DNA of 64,000 nucleotides from Prorocentrum cordatum (Eukaryota; Sar; Dinophyceae; Prorocentrales; Prorocentraceae): NCBI GenBank assembly GCA_963575745.1, contig CAUYUJ010019948.1, positions 995,633 to 1,059,632 on the forward strand. The letters are read 5' to 3'. Numbering within the stretch: the stretch's first letter is position 1; every line of letters begins with the position of its first letter. Below are positions 29,913-40,365 of this stretch, piece after piece. The position numbers and the translations under genes were made by a program. Below the pieces are notes generated by a model. That model did not search any database. It had not been told where the DNA came from and worked only from the letters and a program-made list of their open reading frames with translations.

Positions 29913-31678
29913 TGTGTTCACGTGTGTGTAAACGCTGCCTTCGCCAGCGCCGACACCCCTCTCGGCACCCCTTCTCCTGGCGCGCGAAGCGTCGAAGGCG
30001 CTGCCTGTGGTTGCGGGAAGGGGGCCGGGCGCTGGCGGGGAAGACGTCGTCCGAGTCGGTGTGTCTGGGTTGTTCCCCGTTTCCTCGGTTGCCTTTTGTT
30101 GTCCTGATATTGGCCAGCTTTTGGCCTGTTCTGTACCGCGTGAAGCCACGCGTCCTGACCTGCCCATGGGCCCACCAAGTGATGTCCGAGAGACCTTCTG
30201 CGGTTTGCACGCAACGCTCTCTGTGAACAGTTGTGGCTGAGACCGTCTTGCTTTGAAACACATCGCATGTTGTGAGCTGGAGGCATTTGCTTTCCGAATC
30301 CCATGCTCTTCTGAGAGCCTTCCGTGCCAGGGCAGGGTGCTTTCCTAGCCGCTCCTCCTGGCAGGGACGCGCCCCGCCTCGACCCGCGCAGGACCGCCCG
30401 CGGGCGAGCCCGAGCCGCGTCGGCCGCAGGAGCTGCCGGAGGCGGACACCTGGGCGCTCGACAGCGGACGGGGGGTCCTCTGCCTCCCCCCCCCTCGCTC
30501 GCCCTCGTCCTCGTCCCCCTCTCCTCCGCCTCTTTCCCCCCCGGTCCCGCCCCTCCTCCTCGTCCTCCCCCCCCTCTCCTCGCCCTCGTCCCCTTCCTCC
30601 TCTCTCCCCTCCCCCTCCTCCTCCTTCTCCTCCTCCTCCTCTTCCCTGTGTGCGAAGTCATTGGAGCGATCGGTTCAAATCATCCTCCCTCTGCTGCCCC
30701 TCGTCCTGCGGGGGTCGAGGCCAGCGTCCTCGGGGTGGAGGGGGGGGCGAAAGGGGGATCGGGAGCAGGAGCATGACCAGGAGGAATGGGAGCGAGGAGG
30801 AGCGCGGCGAAGAGAGCGAGGATGGCAACGAAGGATGCTCCAGGGACTTAGTTGGAGGAGGAGGGCGGGCAACCCTTCCAAGACCACGCAACTTTTCGCG
30901 CCCCCGCCTTCTCTTCCTCCTGGTCCTCTTCTTCCTGGTCCTCTCCCTCCTCTTCCTCCTCCTCTTCCTCGTCGTCCTCTCCTCGTCCCTCCCTCTTTCC
31001 TCCTTCCACTCCTGCTCCTTTCCTTTCTTCTCTTCCTCCTCCTCCTCCTCATCCTCATCCCCCTCCTCCTCTTCCTCGTCCCTCCTCCTCCTCCTCCTTC
31101 TCCTCCTCCTCCTCCTTCTCCTCCTAATGGGTGGTGGGGGGGGGGGTAGGGACCAGCGTCCCCATGGGGGAGAGCACGGGGGTGTGGGGTCGGGTGCTCG
31201 GCAAGATAACCGTGGTCAGGAATGGGGGAGCGAAGGGGGAGGACGGCAGTGAGAGCGAGGGCCGCCGCTGTTGGGCTCCCATCGCACCGCGGTTCCCAGG
31301 ACTGCCAAACAAAAATATTCCGGATGAAGACTTGGTCTGTGAGCAAGCCTCGGGGGCCCGCAAACGGGGTGGTGACCACACCGTGTGGTGAGTCGGTGGG
31401 GATTCGGGGTCACCACGCGGTTTTGGGACTTGGGTCGTTCTCCGAGGATGTCGCGGGCGACTGGAGCCTCCAGGGTCCCAAAACCGTGTGGTGACGGACC
31501 GTGCGGTGAGGTCTCTTGGGTTTCCGAGGTCACCGCACGGTCTGTCAACGCACGGTCTTGGGATCCCCCAAAGCCCGCAGGTCCAGGGCCCTCTCCGCTC
31601 GAGACCCGTGCGGGAACGGCCAAGAGGGTGAGAAAGACGAGCAATGGGAAGAGGACGTGAGGAGGATGAGGGCCTGGG
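29913..31678. other. Non-coding with CT-rich blocks
   Basis: Polypyrimidine stretches lie at about 30483-30646 and 30897-31125. A CCGTGTGGTGA-type short repeat lies at about 31380-31560 (CACGCGGTTTTGGGA, ACCGCACGGTCTG). No gene is recognisable. Confidence 0.4.
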
Positions 31679-31805
31679 CATCGCTCGGACGTGTGCATTT
31701 TTCCTTCGGCGAGGACCATCGAGGAGCATCCGTGATCATTTGGCGAAAACAAGAAAAACACGCACGACACCGAGAACAACACAGGGAATGGACGTCCGAG
31801 CGATG
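31679..31805. mobile_element. MITE family G, copy 2 (127 bp)
   Basis: The ends CATCGCTCGGACGT and ACGTCCGAGCGATG are a perfect 14-bp inverted repeat. The core GGCGAGGACCATCGAGGAGC and the A-rich right half with ACACAGGGAATGG match copies 1 and 3. No short target duplication is evident. Confidence 0.88.
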
Positions 31806-32373
31806 GCCAGGGGCGGGGTGGGGGACGGCGAGGACGAGGACGGAAGGGGAAGGATGGGGACGAGGACGGGATGGAGACGACGAGGATGGGGACGGCGAGG
31901 ACGAGGAGCAGACTGCGCCAGCGGGGAGGCGAGGGGAGTAAGGGCGCACAGGGACGGTCCGAGGCGGTGCCGCGTGTAAGATTGGTGGCCTCTCTGCGCA
32001 TGCCCCGTTCCCCCTTCGCCTGCGCCTTCCCCCATGAATCGATCCATCCACCCCCCGCCGCATACCTGTGGATGACCCTCCCCAGGTTTGCCAAGCCAGA
32101 CCCTGGGGGGGAGCGGTTTGGCGAAGGCCAAGCAGTCTCACTAGCTGACAGAATCGGGAGGGTCGGCGAATTCCAGGTCTGTCATCGGAGGGACGGGAGG
32201 CGACACCACCAGCACCAAGATGACCGCCTCCAGCGACGGGTCGGGCAAGGGGGGCCCTCTGGAGAGCGAGAGGGGGGGGGGGCGGCCACGCCGCCAGGAG
32301 CGACCCTCCCCGGCGCCTCGTCGCCGCAGGGTGGTGGTGCTCGGGGGTGGCGCTTCCCCTCCCTCGTGCCTGG
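31806..32373. other. Non-coding between two MITE copies
   Basis: GGACGAGGACGG-type repeats at about 31830-31925, then GC-rich sequence. No gene recognised. Confidence 0.4.
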
Positions 32374-32494
32374 CATCGCTCAGACGTGTGCTTTTTTTTC
32401 CTCGGCGAGGACCATCGAGGAGCATCCTTGACCATTTGCCGAAAAAACCACGCACGACAACGAAAAAACACAGGGAATGGACGTCCGAGCGATG
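32374..32494. mobile_element. MITE family G, copy 3 (121 bp)
   Basis: The ends CATCGCTCAGACGT and ACGTCCGAGCGATG (13 of 14) and the core GGCGAGGACCATCGAGGAGC match the family. Same orientation as copies 1 and 2. Confidence 0.85.
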
Positions 32495-32797
32495 GCGAGC
32501 GTGTGCTCCTCCCTTGCCTGGACCTGCCGCTCGGCGCAGGGCCCGTGGCGTCGGGGACGGCGGGCCGACGCCCGTCCGCCCCGACGCGCCCGAGGCCCTG
32601 GCAAAGAGAGAGCGCCAGGGGGCAGCCAGGGGAGGGGATGGTCTCGGGAGAGCGGCCGGCCACGGCCCGCAGCGAGCGGATGGGCGTGGGGCGGCGGGGC
32701 CGCGGAGAGGGGGCTCGGGACGGAGTGCTCCTCATCTTCCTCTTTATCATTCTCTCTCTCTCTCTCTCTTTTTTGTTTCTCTCTCTCTCTCTCTCTG

Positions 32798-32831
<34 letters not shown>

Positions 32832-33852
32832 CCGAACCCGTGCACTGTCATCATCGCTTCCTCCTCCCTTCTCGTTCTCCTCTCCCTGGGCTGCTTCTCC
32901 TTCTCCCTCCTCCTCCTCCTCCTCCTCCTGCTCCTCCTCCTCCTCCTCCTCCTCTCCCGGAGCAGCTAGTCCCCAGCAGCCAGAGCTTCTCCTCCTACGG
33001 TTTCTCCTCCACCTCCTTCTCCTCCCTTCTCCTGCCAGTCCCGGGCAGCATCATTAGTTGTTGCAGGAGCGAATACTTGCTTCCCTTCCTCCCCCGCCCT
33101 CTTCCTCCCTCTTCCTCCTCCTCCTCTTCCCCTTCCTCCTCCTCCTCCTCCTCCTCCTCCTCCTCCTCCTCCTCCTCCTCCTCCTCCTCCTCCTCCTCCT
33201 CCTCCCTCCTCCTCGGAGGAGTAGGAGGCGAAGGAGTGAGAGAAGGGAGGAGGAGCTCGAGGAGGAGCAGGAGGAGGAGGAGGAGGAGGAGGAGGAGGAG
33301 GAGGAGGAGGAGGAGGGGCATGAGGGTGGAAGGGACATGCTGGAGAAGGAGGAGCAACAGCATGAGGGGCACGGACGAGGAGGAGGAGGAGGAGGAGGAG
33401 GAGGAGGAGGAGGAGGAGGAGGAGCAGCAGGAGCAGGAGGAGCAGGAGGAACAGGAGGGGGAAACAGAGGATGAGAGGGAGGAGGATGGGATTGCGGAGG
33501 AGGAGGAGGAGGAGGAGGAGGATGAGGAGGGGGAGGAGGAGGAGGCGGAGAGGAGGGGCGGGTTTGAGGAGGGGACGGGAAGGAAAGGGAACCGGGTGAT
33601 GAGAAGGAGCGGGTGCAGAAATACCAGGAGTAAGCAGCAACATGCTCGGCGTCAGCAGTGCAGCCAACACGGCTGAGGAGCAGTTCGGGTTCAGCAGGGG
33701 TTCGCTGTATTGTTGAGGTCCTTCCACGGTAGGTTCCCCAAGCGCTCCTCGCGCACACAGGCATTGTTGGGGCCAGAGAGGGGCCTGCTTCCCCATCCAG
33801 CGTTACTTTCTGGTGATCGTCTGGCTTTAGTCGCGCTGGGGTTGGCGGGGAG
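32495..33852. repeat. TC, CCT and GGA microsatellites
   Basis: (TC)n at 32745-32832, CCT at 32901-32952, CCT at 33113-33213 and GGA at 33221-33552. The last two blocks face each other as complementary arms about 20-50 nt apart and could form a long hairpin or a triplex. From 33600 to 33852 the DNA is unique and holds the presumed end of the intron before the first EH exon. Confidence 0.85.
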
Positions 33853-33926
33853 GCCGGCTGGCCATGTACGAGAACGCCTTCCGATCCGTGGACAGGGACG
33901 CCGATGGCATCGTCTCTGCCCTGGAG
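33853..33926 (+). CDS. EH-domain exon A (first EF-hand)
   Basis: After a possible acceptor AG|G at 33851-33853 the frame reads MYENAFRSVDRDADGIVSAL plus Glu. This matches the start of EH domains (YExxF-x-S-x-D-x-D-x-DGxVS). The 12-residue calcium loop DRDADGIVSALE (33891-33926) has Asp at 1, 3 and 5, Gly at 6 and Glu at 12. The next bases are GTCGCG, a possible GT donor, and the frame then hits a stop at 33961-33963. EH domains bind Asn-Pro-Phe peptides in endocytic adaptors. Exons B and C complete the domain in matching phase. An alternative is an isolated EF-hand fragment or a dead gene. Confidence 0.55.
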
Positions 33927-34774
33927 GTCGCGCCCTCACCTCGTCGATGTCGACCTCCTCTGTGACCTCCTCTGTGATCGGCTGGCCCGCACGTCTGCGA
34001 CACCGTCTTCCACAGTTGTTTGGCCCTTCGGAGGACACGCGGTGGCCATGCTCCATCGAAAGAACAAGGCAACCACAGCAGCAGCACCACCACCACCAGG
34101 AGGCCCACTTCGAGACGATGTCTCCCCGAGCGGGGGACAGGGGATGCCTCGAGCGAGAGGGGTGGCCATGCGTTCAGGAGGACACTCCCTGGCGCCCGGC
34201 GCTGGTGGTGGTGTCGCCTGTGCTGGCTTATACCGTCCTCCTATTTTGCACGTCCTCCCTGCTCGTTCATTATCGTCGTCCCTCCCTCATCTCCTCCGGG
34301 TGCGGTGCGATCTCGGGAGGGGGGCTGTCGTGGTGGCGGCGGCCGCCGCGCGAGGCGCGGGGCCGAGGCCTCGCAGTGAAGTCTGGCGTTAAGTCGGGCG
34401 TGTTCCTCTACAGGAGGATTAGTCATAAATGGTCAAAAAATAGTCAGCTGACGCTTTTCTCTGTTATTTTGATTTTTGTTGCCGTATTTTTCGTTTTTCG
34501 TCCAAAATCCGCTTGTAGGGGGACATGCCCGACCCAATTCTGGCGCCTTCGCGCCCGAGCTGACGTGGCCGCATAGGGAGCCCCCACAGCGTTCCCAGGA
34601 CTGGCTCCTGGGGCAACCTTGAAGCGCGCTGGAGGTTTCGAGCGCGAGGGAATGTTCCTGCAATGGCTCCTCATCCTCCCCCTCCCCCTCCCCCCCCCTC
34701 CTCCCCCTCCTCCTCCCCCTCCCCCTCATTCTCCTCCCCCTCCCCCTCCTCCTCCTCCTCTTCGCCCCCGCCGC
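33927..34774. other. Proposed EH intron 1, 5' part
   Basis: Unique and CT-rich sequence. The stretch 34420-34533 (ATAAATGGTCAAAAAATAGTC ending GGGGGACATGCCCGACC) resembles 39930-40022. A CCT tract lies at about 34680-34765. Confidence 0.4.
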
Positions 34775-34831
34775 TGTGGGCCCCGTACCGCTCGCCTCTC
34801 GGCTTCTGCTCGCTCGCTCGCTCGCTCGCTC
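34775..34831 (+). mobile_element. LINE 3'-tail match
   Basis: CGCCTCTCGGCTTCTGCTCG followed by five more GCTCG-type units matches the last about 45 bp of the minus-strand LINE (18389-18435, reverse complement), including the GCTC tail. It is followed by CTCCTCC and then directly by the SL-casein kinase copy. Probably a severely 5'-truncated LINE insertion, although the match is short. Confidence 0.55.
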
Positions 34832-34838
34832 CTCCTCC

Positions 34839-34860
34839 CCCTTAGCCATTTTGGCTCAAG
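34839..34860 (+). promoter_or_regulatory. Spliced-leader relict upstream of casein kinase 1
   Basis: TAGCCATTTTGGCTCAAG (34843-34860) is identical to the dinoflagellate SL 3' portion. Upstream bases CC and T fit except for one G-to-T change at 34842. It precedes the start codon by 68 nt. A genomic SL marks DNA copied back from trans-spliced mRNA. Confidence 0.9.
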
Positions 34861-34928
34861 CCTTCGCGCCCCTTCCCATCCAGGAAGCAGTCTGCCGTTG
34901 TGGCCCGTGGCCCGCTGGGCCAACAAAC

Positions 34929-35256
34929 ATGAAGTTGCGCGTCGGAGACAAGTTCCGGCTGGGCCGCAAGATCGTCTCTGGGTCTTTCGGAGATATCTAC
35001 ATCGGCACCGATGTTCATACGGGTGATGAGGTCGCCATCAAGTTTGAGCCGATCAAGTGGAGGTACCCGCAGTTGTTCTACGAGTCGAAGTTGTACAAGA
35101 TCCTCGCGGGCGGCGTCGGCGTCTCGAACGTGCACTGGTACGGCGTGGAGGGCGACTACAACGTCATGGTCATTGATCTGTTCGGCCCATCCCTGGCGGA
35201 CTTTTTCAGTTCCTGCAGCAGGAAGTTCAGCCTGAAGACGGTCTTGATTCTCGCGG
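34929..35256 (+). CDS. Casein kinase 1, amino-terminal part (retrocopy or first exon)
   Basis: 109 codons beginning [15 protein letters not shown]. They match the casein kinase 1 N-lobe closely: glycine loop VSGSFGD (residues 16-22), VAIK with the ATP-binding Lys38, [13 protein letters not shown] (C-helix region), [16 protein letters not shown] (hinge) and [10 protein letters not shown]. Homology stops at 35256, so the catalytic HRD and DFG regions are absent. The stop in homology falls after the first base of the codon where the family has Asp (LAD), and the next bases are GAAGAGG. It could be a retrocopy broken after insertion. It could also be exon 1 of a recycled gene with a non-canonical GA donor, but no downstream kinase exon is visible here. 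The SL relict 68 nt upstream argues for mRNA origin. It lies within the proposed first EH-gene intron, same strand. Confidence 0.8.
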
Positions 35257-35881
35257 GAAGAGGAATCTCGTCAGACCACTTGTCGCCCAGAGGGCTGGTG
35301 GAATTCACTCAACGTCCGCGTCTGGGCGGGCAACTCGGCCCGTGGGGCCCAGGCCGCGCTCGTGGGGATAGGGGCTACACACCTCCCCCCAGAGTCGGGG
35401 GCGGACAGAATCCCCAACAGTGACACGTCGATTAGTGAATTGTCCGTTTTCGGCTCTCGAGAGGGCGCCGCGGCCGTTATTTTCCAGGCTTGCGCCCGCC
35501 AGGTTTGGGCCTCAGGTCGTTTTCACTGAACCACGTTTTACTAAAGGGAGGTCTGTCCATCCCCGACAGAGGCGCAGCGCCGATCCCAGGCCCCGGCGCC
35601 AATAGCAGGCGGGGCCCCGGGCGCCTTGCGCACCCTCGTCCGCGCGAGCCCGCGGCCCGCCCCGAGCCGCGCACTGGCCGAGATCCCTCCCGCCGCAGAG
35701 AGCGGCGGAAGGGCGGCGGAAGGCTTTCGCGGCGAGCAGTGCTTTCCTTTCTCCTCCTGCCTCCTGCCCTCCTTTCTCCCCCCTCCTTTCTCCCCCCTCC
35801 TTTCTCTCCCCTCCTTTCTCCCCCCTGCCGCCGTGCTGTGCCTCCTCCTTCCCTCTCGCCTCCATCCTCGGCTGGCCCCCT
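35257..35881. other. Non-coding after the kinase break
   Basis: Contains a CCCGTGGGGCCCAGGCCGCG stretch related to 7060-7085, then GC-rich and CCTTTCTCCCC-type repeats at about 35745-35825. Confidence 0.4.
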
Positions 35882-36052
35882 CTTGGCGGTGCGCACAACG
35901 GGGTGGGGGGAGGGGGGAAGGCTTCTTAGAAGGAGGCTGCTTCTTAGAAGGCGCCGGCCTTCCATCTACAGAGAGGGCCCGCACCTTCGAAGAAGGGGTG
36001 CTTCTAAGAAGCCTTCCCCCCTCCCCCTACCCCCCTCTGCGCGCCGCCAAAG
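35882..36052. mobile_element. Fold-back element family D, copy 3 (171 bp)
   Basis: Arms CTTGGCGGTGCGCA / GCGCGCCGCCAAAG and GGGGGAAGGCTTCTTAGAAG / CTTCTAAGAAGCCTTCCCCC. This is the best preserved of the three copies. Confidence 0.8.
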
Positions 36053-36234
36053 GCTGGCGGAAGCAGAACGACGCCGCCTCCGCCGGCGGAAGCTTGGCGG
36101 AAGCTCGTCGGAGCGCTTCTTCAGAGGCCAAGGCGTTCTTAGGTGAAGGGTTCCGAAGTCCGCCATGTGTTCTCGCGGGTCAGTGCGGAGCGTTGTTCGC
36201 GGTGGACGCTTAGCGGTCGTCGAGCTGCGTCTTG

Positions 36235-37140
36235 TCTGCCACGGTCGATCCAGTGGATCGGCTCGGCGCATCTTGTTTTTGGCCTCCCAGATGGGGTCCG
36301 AGCAGATGGGATCAGAGGATCGCGCCGCGTCGCCGATGCGAATCGATATTGGGCCCCATTTTCCTCACGCCGACGTTACTAGTGAATCGCCGACGTCGCC
36401 AGTGCATCGCCGATGCATCGGCGATGTATCCGCGACACCATTTAGGAAACCTCTAGTCCCACGCGCCACGGTCGATCCAGTCGGTCGGCTCAGCGCATCT
36501 TGTGCAAGGCGCTCGCGCGGTGCGCGTCCGCGTGCACCCTGCAGCGCGGGCCCCCCGTGCGAGACTCAGTGTGTGTGTGTGTGTGTGTGTGCATCCAGCG
36601 CCTCCGCCCGACCCGCGGAGGTCAAGGAGGTCCTCGACAGGACCTGCCCGCCCGACGTGGGCCATCTCTTTGGCTCCGCTGGGTGGAGGGGCTCGGGGAC
36701 CACGATCAGGGCGTATGGGGCATAGGGCGTAAAGGGGGGGATGCATCGGCCCCTAATCGCCCACTGATCGCCGACAGGGGTCTGATAGCCGCACCCCGCC
36801 CAGGAAGGTGCGATTTCGCTATCGGGGGCCGCCCATCGCCGATGCATCGGCGACGTATCCCCGACTCCAGGTCGATGTCCCCCCCCCCTTGTGCCAGGCC
36901 CCCCTATCGTTGGCCATAGGCATGGTGGAGGGGGGCCTTGGCCTCCCAAGTAGGGTCAGAGTAGATGGGGTCGGAGGGCCGTGCCATGTCGCAGGTGCAT
37001 CGGCGATGCGGCTCGATGCGGAACCAGATCTGCTTCACGCCGACGCCGCCGATGCATTGGCGCCGCATCGGCGACGCGTCGGCGGCGTCGGCGATGCGTC
37101 GCGAGCCTCCGAGTCTACTTGGAGCCCACTGGCGAGGCCT
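36235..37140 (+). repeat. GCATCGGCGATG-type repeat cluster
   Basis: 36235-36505 is bounded by direct copies of CCACGGTCGATCCAGT, each followed by CGGCTC(A/G)(G)CGCATCTTGT. 36720-37140 carries GATGCATCGGCCCCTAATCG, TCGCCGATGCATCGGCGACG and related palindromes. It shares its order with 9840-10040. No coding function. Confidence 0.65.
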
Positions 37141-37240
37141 CTAAGGGGGGGGGGGAGGAGGGGCACGGGGAGTGGGGGGGGGGGGGAGGGGGAGGGCGAG
37201 CTCCCCATGGGGGAACCTATCCCGTTGATCGCTGCTCGTC

Positions 37241-37323
37241 CTGTAGAGTCCTCATCTCCACGGCTGGACCCGCCTCGAAGAGAACAAAGCTGGAGACGTC
37301 CGGGCAGCAGCCGTACTGGTATC
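37241..37323 (-). CDS. Candidate exon of unknown gene
   Basis: On the minus strand GGACGGCAG|GATACC is a plausible acceptor, and the frame reads YQYGCCPDVSSFVLFEAGPA then VEMRTLQ. CTACAG|GACGAG is a possible GA donor. The plus strand also has AG and GT at suitable places (37247-37349), so orientation is uncertain. No family is recognised. Confidence 0.25.
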
Positions 37324-37329
37324 CTGCCG

Positions 37330-38039
37330 TCCCTCCAGGAGGAGATGAGGTGCCGGAAGGGGGGAGAGGGGGGAGAGAAGGGGATTGCAAAAGGAGCAGG
37401 GAAGGGGGGAGGAAGCATGAGAGGGGGCGTGCGAGAAGGGCATGGTGAAGAGAGGAGCCTGAGTGGGAGGGGAAGGGCTCCCAAGGGGGACAGCTCCATC
37501 GTCCTCGGATGGCCTTTTCTTGGACATCAGCGTTTCCGAAGCTTCGTTTCCAAATCTTGACGGGCATCTCCCGTCAGCGGCCCATGCTTTCCTCACTCGT
37601 GGAGGAGGAGGACATGAGAGGGAGAGAGACGGACAGAAAGTCAGCCAGCGAGCAAGAGGGAGAGAGCATGACAGAGAGGGAAACACGAGAGAGAGAGAGA
37701 GAGAGCCAGAGACAGCCAGCGAGCAAGAGGGGGACAACATGACATACAGAGGGAAATCACTAGAGAGAGAGAGGGACATGACGTAATCGGCATATCAGCA
37801 TCGTTCCCTTTCCATATATATATATACACGTATGAGCGTGTGTGTGTGTGTGTTCACATATGTAGATGCTGCGTATACCAGGACATGTATATCCATATGT
37901 TTATAATTATGTGTGTACATTCACAAATACTTGCATGTCCATGTAACCATTTGCCTGCTTACACTTGTATGTATACGGCGTCACGATAGAGATGGAGGGA
38001 CATACAGAGAGATACTGATAGAGATATATCGACAGAGCG

Positions 38040-38077
<38 letters not shown>

Positions 38078-38339
38078 AGCTAAATTTAGAGATAGCAAGA
38101 GGGAGAGAGAGAGAGAGAGAGAGAGAGCGCAAGAGAGAGTGAGAGACAGACGGAGGCGAGCGAGCGAGAGAGAGACACAGAGGTAGAGAGAGCAAGAGAG
38201 ATAATGATGAAGAACGAGTTAACAAAGCACATAGCGAGATCGGGAGCGAGAGCGAGGTGTGCTTGGATATGGGTGAATGTGTATGTGTATATAATCGCCT
38301 TCGGCCCTTCCCTCCAACGTGCTTGGTTTGTGGTTCGTA
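37330..38339. repeat. GA, TA and GT microsatellites
   Basis: GA-rich irregular repeats at about 37605-37780, a GT run at 37840-37852, (TA)n at 38041-38075 and GA at 38095-38205. Low-GC unique sequence lies between them. Confidence 0.8.
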
Positions 38340-38985
38340 GGCCATAGGCCTCTAGGACGTCCGTTGGGGTGTCGCGGGAGGCCCCTCGGGGGCTTCAGGG
38401 AAGCAGTATTGAAGCTTCTTGTGGGCCGTTTGGGGGCCTCCTGGGGAGCATCTTGGGGCTGACGGCTCCGGTTTTTGGTTCTCGTTCCCCCCTCTTGGGG
38501 CCCTCTTGGTGCCGCCTTGGGGCCCTCTTGGGCCGTCTTGGGGACCCCTTGGGGTGGCCTTGCGGGCCTCTTGGGTCGTCCTGGAGCGTCGGACGCTCGA
38601 AAAATCGAGAACCCCGAAATCATTGGAACACCTATGGGACATCACGCTCTCGGGGCTCTCCTTGGGGCGTCTCGAGGTTTTCTTGCGCCGTGTTGTGGTC
38701 ATCCTGGGCGTCCTGGACCGATCCTTCGGCCGTCTTGGGCGCCTTGGACAGATTCTTCGGCCATCTTGGGCGTCTTGGACCGACTGGGCGGTCTTCTCGG
38801 GCACGTTTGGCTGTTTTGGGGTCCCTTGGGGCCCGAACAAGTCATGCGACAAGACGCGACGCGCCCTGGAGGGCACGCGACAGACCCGCAGCAGATTCAA
38901 AATTCGGGGACTGGGCCCCTTCAATACTCTTCAAGCATTGAGGTTCCACGGGGCCTGAGCAATGCACCTGAGGACACGCCGACCC
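38340..38985 (+). repeat. CTTGGGGCC minisatellite with conserved 3' module, copy 2
   Basis: Irregular CTTGGGGCC(C/G)TCTTGG units (about 38440-38830) precede ACAAGTCATGCGACAAGACG and a GCACCTGAGGACAC end, the same order as 16660-17215. The repeated two-part structure suggests one dispersed unit rather than two unrelated minisatellites. Confidence 0.65.
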
Positions 38986-40165
38986 GTGCCTCGAAAGCAC
39001 AGTGGCGGATATGAAAGAGAGGATTGCATCATGGACAAGCATGAGCGTTGGGGCCGGGAGCCAAACCGGGCCCGAGGCCCGCTTCGGCGCGCCGCGCGCA
39101 CCAGGTAATGACGTCCACGCCGTCCGTGACGGCAGGCGTCGAGCGGTGCCGAGGTTGCCATTGACCGCGGCGGGCTCCCCTCCGTGGTCTTCCCCCTCGA
39201 TCTCCGCAGGTCCCCCTCTCGTACGTTGAAACCTCGGCGGGCCTCGCTGTCAACGTCTGTCCGTGTCGGGTGCCCGACGTACATTCGCCGCAGATTCGAC
39301 GCAGGTCCGACGTGGATCCGACGAGGATTCGACTGGGATTCGAAGAGGTCGACGTGGGTACCCGACGCGGATGCGGCGCGATGGATGCGCGACGGGACAG
39401 GCAACCCCCCCCGAGGACATAGCTCGGCCTCCAAGGGCCCCCCGCTTGTGGAAAAGGGCCTGGCGCTCTGGACGGCCCCCTTGGCCCGAGAGTCGGCGTG
39501 CCGCGCATCCCTGGCCGACCTCGGGGTTCCCGGTCGATGCAGATCACGGCCGCGACGGCGCGCGGGGAGGCCGCTGAGTCCTCACGAGCGGCGAGCGTTC
39601 CATGGGGGCCCATGCCACGAAACACTCTGCTTGCCTCCAGGGTGTCCTGGGTTTCTTGGGTTCCGATGGTTTGGCTACATGGAAAGCGCGACGTTCCCGC
39701 ACCAAGAATGAATGGGCGTCCTGGGGTCTTAGGGTTGGGTGTCGTGTGGGAGGTTTCTTGTGGACTAACCTCCACTGTGTCCGTAGCCGCGCTCTCGCGG
39801 GCTGGATTCAGGGGCACGTGCCCCCGCGAACGCGCGGTCGCTCGGACGCGTCCCTCGGGGGGCATCCGCGGTACGGCCCGCCGTGTCCGCGGGTCGAATC
39901 TTACTTAAGTCTTGCACGGCCCCGTATAGGATGGATCTTCATAAACAGTAAAAGAATAGTCTGGGGGCGAGTTGTCGAGCATTATCTTTCAACATCGGTC
40001 TGGAGGGGGACATGCCCGACCTAAGTCGAAGCCCAGGGGTCGGGCACGCCCGGCCGCCAGAGGCGTTGTTCCGCCACGAGGTCGTTTCGGATACGGATCG
40101 GGAGGCACCAAATGATGGGCGAATTTCCCACCACCACTACCAGATGTAGGACGGGGGAGAGGGGA
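38986..40165. other. Non-coding, proposed EH intron 1
   Basis: GATTCGACGCAGGTCCGACG-type short repeats at about 39285-39370. 39930-40060 carries ATAAACAGTAAAAGAATAGTC and GGGGGACATGCCCGACC, related to 34420-34533, followed by a GGTCGGGCACGCCC inverted partner. No gene seen. Confidence 0.4.
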
Positions 40166-40174
40166 TGATGAGGA

Positions 40175-40365
40175 GGTCCTCCTCCCCCTCCTCCTCCTCC
40201 TCCTCCTCCTCCTCCTCCTCCTCCTCCTCCTCCTCCTCCTCTCCTCCTCCTCCCCTCCTCCCTCCTCCCTCTCCTCCTCCTCCTCCTCCTCCTCCTCCTC
40301 CTCCTCCTCCTCCTCCTCCTCCTCCTCCTCTCCTCCTCCTCCTCCTCCTCCTCCTCCTCCTCATC
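40175..40365 (+). repeat. (CCT)n microsatellite
   Basis: Nearly pure CCT/TCC units with short CCC interruptions. A looser CCCTTCCC-rich stretch continues at about 40520-40850. Confidence 0.95.

Noticed and set aside
28600-30107. Several 200-370 codon frames on both strands
   Set aside because: Pure translations of the TACA/TGCA array (Ile-His-Thr-Tyr or Met-Tyr-Val-Cys repeats).
31679-32494. Proteins containing APRWSSPRKK on the minus strand
   Set aside because: The peptide is the reverse translation of MITE family G, not a conserved domain.
33710-34576. A 288-codon plus-strand frame
   Set aside because: It reads exon A in another frame and continues into intron-like sequence. Only the EF-hand frame has a recognisable domain.
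37247-37349. Plus-strand exon between AG and GT at this site
   Set aside because: The plus frames look less protein-like than the minus frame, and it would interrupt the EH domain between exons A and B. The minus interpretation is kept at low confidence.
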